This document shows positions 60,800-64,000 of a DNA stretch of 64,000 nucleotides, piece after piece (position 1 is the stretch's first letter; every line of letters begins with the position of its first letter). The notes below the pieces were generated by a model. It did not search any database and had not been told where the DNA came from. It worked only from the letters and a program-made list of their open reading frames with translations. The position numbers and the translations under genes were made by a program. The stretch covers positions 1,798,001 to 1,862,000 of the forward strand of contig OZ251484.1 of the NCBI GenBank assembly GCA_965242665.1. The letters are read 5' to 3'. This DNA is from VXLM01 sp965242665 (GTDB lineage Bacteria > Chloroflexota > Dehalococcoidia > Lucifugimonadales > VXLM01).

Positions 60800-61795
60800 T
60801 TACGGAACTTCGACGTTGTCCAGGATGCGCTGGACGATCTGGGTGGACGTGACCTCTTGAGCCTCCGCCTCGAACGTCGTGATGACACGGTGCCTGAGAA
60901 TATCCGGCGCGAGCTGCTTGACGTCTTCCGGCGTGACGTATCCCCGCCCTTTTAGAAACGCATGGGCCCGCGCCGCAGTAATCAAGAAGATGCCCGCCCG
61001 CGGCGACGCTCCATACGAGATCAGCGTGCGCAGATTGTCGAGTCCGGCCTCCCCGGGATCCCGCGTCGCCACCACCAAGCTCAGGACATAGTCCTTTATC
61101 TTGTCGTCGACGTACACCTGACGCACCACCTCCCGCGCGTCCAAAATGTACTGTGGCTCGATGACTGGGTGCACCTCCGCAGTCGGCCCCCCGGTCATCC
61201 GGTCGATGATCTCCCGCTCCTCCGAACGATCCGGATACTCCACGACCACCTTGAGCATGAACCGGTCGACCTGTGCCTCCGGGAGCGGATACGTTCCCTC
61301 CTGCTCTATCGGATTCTGCGTCGCCAAGACCAAGAACGGAGACTCGATCCGATGCGTCGCGTCACCGATCGTGACCTGCCCCTCCTGCATCGCCTCCAAC
61401 AAAGCGCTCTGCACCTTGGCAGGGGCTCGATTCACTTCGTCCGCAAGAATGAGATTCGCGAAGACCGGCCCCTTCCGCACGCTGAACTCACTCGTTCGCG
61501 GATTGTATATCTGCGTGCCGATGAGGTCCCCGGGCAGAAGATCCGGCGTAAACTGAATGCGGGAGAATTCCCCATTCATGGCCTGTCCGATCGTCTTGAC
61601 GAGGAGGGTCTTCGCCAACCCAGGAACGCCTTCCAAGAGGATGTGCCCATCAGCCAAGAGACCCACCAAGACCCGCTCGACGAGCTTGTCTTGCCCGATG
61701 ATCGTCTTCCGAATCTCTGCCGTCAAGCTGTGGACGAACGGCGCCTCCTTCTCTACCATCTCGTTGATCTGCCGAACGTCTGCAAGGTCCATCAT
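60800..61795 (-). CDS. MoxR-type AAA ATPase
   Basis: 331 residues. Walker A is EGVPGLAKTLLVKTIGQ (~45-60), Walker B is ANLILADEVNRAPAKVQSAL, followed by LLEAMQEGQVTIGDATHRIE and FLVLATQNPIEQEGTYPLPE, which is the sensor 1 region of MoxR proteins. MoxR ATPases act as chaperones for assembly of partner complexes, here presumably the DUF58/VWA proteins. First gene of the Bat operon. The start is ATG 61795 or the adjacent ATG 61792; the frame extends to 61825 without support. Confidence 0.92.
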   Translation of the reverse strand: MMDLADVRQINEMVEKEAPFVHSLTAEIRKTIIGQDKLVERVLVGLLADGHILLEGVPGLAKTLLVKTIGQAMNGEFSRIQFTPDLLPGDLIGTQIYNPRTSEFSVRKGPVFANLILADEVNRAPAKVQSALLEAMQEGQVTIGDATHRIESPFLVLATQNPIEQEGTYPLPEAQVDRFMLKVVVEYPDRSEEREIIDRMTGGPTAEVHPVIEPQYILDAREVVRQVYVDDKIKDYVLSLVVATRDPGEAGLDNLRTLISYGASPRAGIFLITAARAHAFLKGRGYVTPEDVKQLAPDILRHRVITTFEAEAQEVTSTQIVQRILDNVEVP

Positions 61796-62007
61796 GATGA
61801 TTCGGATGCTCCTACAGTTCCACAATTTGGGTCATTCCTCGCTCTCGCGTGCAATAACCCAGCCCTTCCTATAGAGTAAACGTCAAAACGACCAGTTCGG
61901 TTAGGTTTCGCCCAGGCCCCGCTGTCGAGCGCCCCTCGAACCAGCGTCCCAATTCTCTATTCTACCGTCGACTCCCACTGATTTGAACCTGCCGCCATCG
62001 ACTCTCA

Positions 62008-63276
62008 ATGACCGAGCGAATCAAAACTGCCGCGTCCATCATCGGAATAACCATCGTCCTCCTCGTCGCAGTCGATCTGCTCGGACGCGCGGCCGCAGCC
62101 GTCGACCGCCGGTTCTTCAACCCTCCCTCCCTCGACAGCGCGGACGCTGTCCTCGACGCGCGGCAGTTCGCCGCGGCCTACGACAGTGCAGACTACGACC
62201 CGGCCATGCTCTTCCGCGAATTCTCCGCCACCGAGCGCATCGTCTACGAACCCTACACGATATGGGACAGGCGCTTCTACCGCGGCGAACTCATAAACAT
62301 CGATATCCAGGGCTTCCGAATCACCGTGAACAACTCCAACGCTCCAGACGCTCTGTCTGTTTGGGTATTCGGGGGCTCGTCCGTCTGGGGAGAAGCAGCG
62401 CCCGACCGCGAGACCATACCCAGCTTCCTCTCGGAGTACCTGAACGACTGGGGCGTCGACTCCACGGTCAAGAACCTTGGCGAACGCGGCTTCGTCTCCA
62501 CTCAAGAAGTCGTCTTCCTCTATCGGGAATTGCAGGCGGGAGGACGCCCGGACGTCGCGCTCTTCTACGACGGAATCAACGACGCGGCCGCCGCCTCGAA
62601 CTGGCCGGAGATCCCAGGATCGCACCTGAGCCTCCACCGCATTCGAGACCGCTTCGAATTCGGAGAGATTCCGTCCGAACGGCGGCGAGACCTCATACGT
62701 TCACTTGGCGTCTACCAGGCCGCGCGCATCGTTCTCAATAGACTGGAAGCAAGGAACCGCGCCGCCGCCGAACGTCAACCTGACGTCATCCAACTCCAAC
62801 CCCGCTTCCTGGACGCCAACTTCGACTATCTGGCGAATCATGCCGTAGACGTCTGGCTGGCGAACCGGGAGACCGTCTCCGCCCTCGCCGACGAATTCGG
62901 GTTCATACCCATCTTCGTCCTGCAGCCCAGCCTGTGGACGGAGGGCAAGCCGCTCCACGCCTCGGAAGGGCGCATCCTATCCGACCACCTCGAGTCGCGC
63001 GCGATGACCCACATCATGGCGGTGCGTGTAGAGATGTCCTCCGTCCTCCAATCCCGTCGAAACGCCGGCTCCTTGCCTCCCAACATTTACGACTTCTCCG
63101 ACATATTCGCCTCCATCGAGGCCCCCCTCTACATCGACTACGTCCATACCGCCGGGCCGGGAAACCGAATCGCCGCCCAGGCGCTGTTCGAGATACTCAC
63201 CACAAGGCTTTGTCGAGCCGCCCCCTCGAGCGCCGCGCCCAGAATCGCCGCCGCGATCTCCGACGCATGCTCCTAA
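62008..63276 (+). CDS. membrane-anchored SGNH/GDSL-like protein
   Basis: 422 residues. One N-terminal membrane helix (IIGITIVLLVAVDLLGRAAA). After ~100 residues the SGNH blocks appear: VWVFGGSSVWGEAAPDRETI (block I, nucleophile Ser), VALFYDGINDAAAAS (block III, Asn-Asp) and YIDYVHTAGPGNRIAAQALF (block V, D-x-x-H). This layout fits SGNH hydrolases or acyl-transfer proteins that modify surface glycans. The substrate is unknown. It may act on the glycan for which the next gene (GT2) adds or supplies sugar. Divergent from the Bat operon. Confidence 0.75.
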   Translation: MTERIKTAASIIGITIVLLVAVDLLGRAAAAVDRRFFNPPSLDSADAVLDARQFAAAYDSADYDPAMLFREFSATERIVYEPYTIWDRRFYRGELINIDIQGFRITVNNSNAPDALSVWVFGGSSVWGEAAPDRETIPSFLSEYLNDWGVDSTVKNLGERGFVSTQEVVFLYRELQAGGRPDVALFYDGINDAAAASNWPEIPGSHLSLHRIRDRFEFGEIPSERRRDLIRSLGVYQAARIVLNRLEARNRAAAERQPDVIQLQPRFLDANFDYLANHAVDVWLANRETVSALADEFGFIPIFVLQPSLWTEGKPLHASEGRILSDHLESRAMTHIMAVRVEMSSVLQSRRNAGSLPPNIYDFSDIFASIEAPLYIDYVHTAGPGNRIAAQALFEILTTRLCRAAPSSAAPRIAAAISDACS

Positions 63277-63303
63277 TCATGCTTCGAACCCAACCAAATA
63301 CGG

Positions 63304-63309
63304 TATAAT
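63304..63309 (+). promoter_or_regulatory. candidate -10 box of the GT2 gene
   Basis: TATAAT at 63304-63309. It contains the upstream ATG at 63308, so that ATG is unlikely to be the start if this promoter is used. Confidence 0.4.
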
Positions 63310-63340
63310 GTACCTCAGAGCCCCATTCCCCTCCCACAAT

Positions 63341-64000
63341 ATGTCCTCTACTCAATCCGTCGAATTCGTCATCCCCGTCTTGAACGAAGAGCGCGCCCTG
63401 CCCGCCTCCGTTGGCAATCTGCACGGGTTTCTCCAAGAGAATATGCGTGACTACGATTGGCGGATCGTCGTGGCGGACAACGGTTCCACCGACCGAACCC
63501 CCTTGGTGTCTCAAGAGCTCGCACAGAAGTATGGAACCGTGCGCTATCTCCGTCTGGAAGAACGCGGGCGGGGCAGAGCCTTACGGACCGCATGGCTTGC
63601 CAGCGACGCAGAGTATCTCTGCTTCATGGACGTCGACCTCTCGACCCACCTCGATGCCATACCCCCCCTCATCGGTTCGCTCGCGACAGGAGAATACGAC
63701 CTCGCCATAGGTTCTCGCCTCAAGAACGGCGCGACCGTCATCGGACGGTCGCTCAAACGCGAATTCATCTCGCGGACATACAACGTCATCGTGCGATCCA
63801 TGTTCTTCGTGCGCTTCCGAGACGCCCAATGCGGCTTCAAGGCGATCACCCGGGCGGCCGCGCGCGAATTGACCCCCCTGGTCCTCGACCACTCATGGTT
63901 CTTCGACACGGAGTTGTTGATCCTTGCGGAGAAGAACGGCTACCGCATCAACGAAATACCCGTCCAATGGACGGACGACCCGGACAGCCGCGTCAAGATC
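63341..64000 (+). CDS. GT2 family glycosyltransferase, C terminus beyond the window
   Basis: At least 220 residues; the frame is open at the window end. Start ATG 63341 is preferred over ATG 63308, which lies in the -10 box. GT-A fold: VEFVIPVLNEERALPASVGN, IVVADNGSTDRTPLVSQELA, the metal-binding CFMDVDLSTHLDAIPPL (D-x-D) and IGSRLKNGATVIGR. DAQCGFKAITRAAARELTPL is typical of dolichyl- or undecaprenyl-phosphate sugar synthases (DPM1/DPG type). It should transfer a sugar to a polyprenyl phosphate at the membrane. The upstream SGNH gene is 64 bp away. Confidence 0.85.
   Translation, partial: MSSTQSVEFVIPVLNEERALPASVGNLHGFLQENMRDYDWRIVVADNGSTDRTPLVSQELAQKYGTVRYLRLEERGRGRALRTAWLASDAEYLCFMDVDLSTHLDAIPPLIGSLATGEYDLAIGSRLKNGATVIGRSLKREFISRTYNVIVRSMFFVRFRDAQCGFKAITRAAARELTPLVLDHSWFFDTELLILAEKNGYRINEIPVQWTDDPDSRVKI

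Noticed and set aside
1..64000. tRNA, rRNA, riboswitch or replication origin
   Set aside because: I saw no cloverleaf with a CCA-type end, no conserved rRNA block, no clear riboswitch core and no DnaA-box cluster; a short or unusual RNA could still be missed by eye.

Overview
This window is about 64 kb of high-GC bacterial chromosome. It carries no rRNA, tRNA or ribosomal marker that I could recognise. The mix of genes (DUF1800/DUF1501 pairs, lipoproteins with long Thr/Pro linkers, plant-type leucine-rich repeats on a bacterial beta-propeller, an exopolysaccharide cluster, a full Bat-type operon and many dispersed repeats) reminds me of uncultured, possibly marine or host-associated Chloroflexota. 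That placement is an inference held with low confidence.

Layout. (1) 1-5802, minus strand: DUF1501, DUF1800, an NHL beta-propeller, a second DUF1800 and a partial AAA ATPase. (2) 5739-7308: a ~240 bp direct repeat (the upstream region and first codons of the DUF1501 gene) brackets a ~1.1 kb insert of small phage-like ORFs. (3) 7309-7845: a dispersed repeat with a near-consensus promoter. (4) 7846-11984: three lipoproteins, one arylsulfotransferase-like and two OpuAC-type substrate-binding proteins, one of which is a chimera. (5) 12174-15870: two near-identical DNA methyltransferase-HNH nuclease fusions whose central regions differ completely. (6) 16312-31964: surface polysaccharide cluster (alcohol dehydrogenase, ManC, O-antigen ligase/polymerase, epimerase, flippase, four glycosyltransferases, NodB-like deacetylase) containing a HEPN-type gene pair and a MITE-like element. 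(7) 31979-45089: assorted metabolic, transport and surface genes, including a propeller-LRR fusion and a 4 x 65 bp tandem repeat. (8) 45213-46513: an AT-rich element with 25 bp terminal inverted repeats and a flanking direct repeat, carrying one gene with a duplicated domain and no transposase. (9) 46545-53075: radical SAM DNA-repair-type protein, repeat-rich gap, MarR plus ABC exporter, GNAT-aminotransferase fusion. (10) 53302-61795, minus strand: a complete MoxR/DUF58/VWA/TPR (Bat) operon with overlapping genes. (11) 62008-64000: an SGNH-like membrane-anchored protein and a partial GT2 glycosyltransferase.

How the genes work together. The polysaccharide block has most parts of a Wzx/Wzy-type pathway: sugar nucleotide supply (ManC, epimerase), assembly (glycosyltransferases), flipping, polymerisation or ligation, and modification. 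The Bat block reads as one translationally coupled transcription unit. The MarR/ABC pair looks like a self-regulated exporter. Several reading frames are broken by what look like single lost bases (AAA ATPase, HEPN gene, a small phage-like gene); the pattern fits assembly or sequencing errors at least as well as true pseudogenes.

Most promising for something new: the tandem methyltransferase-HNH pair with exchanged specificity region (12174-15870), the transposon-like AT-rich element with unknown cargo (45213-46513), the HEPN/acidic-protein pair (25364-26181), and the repeat that spreads a promoter, Shine-Dalgarno and start codon (7316-7393, 48348-48425, 48534-48611).
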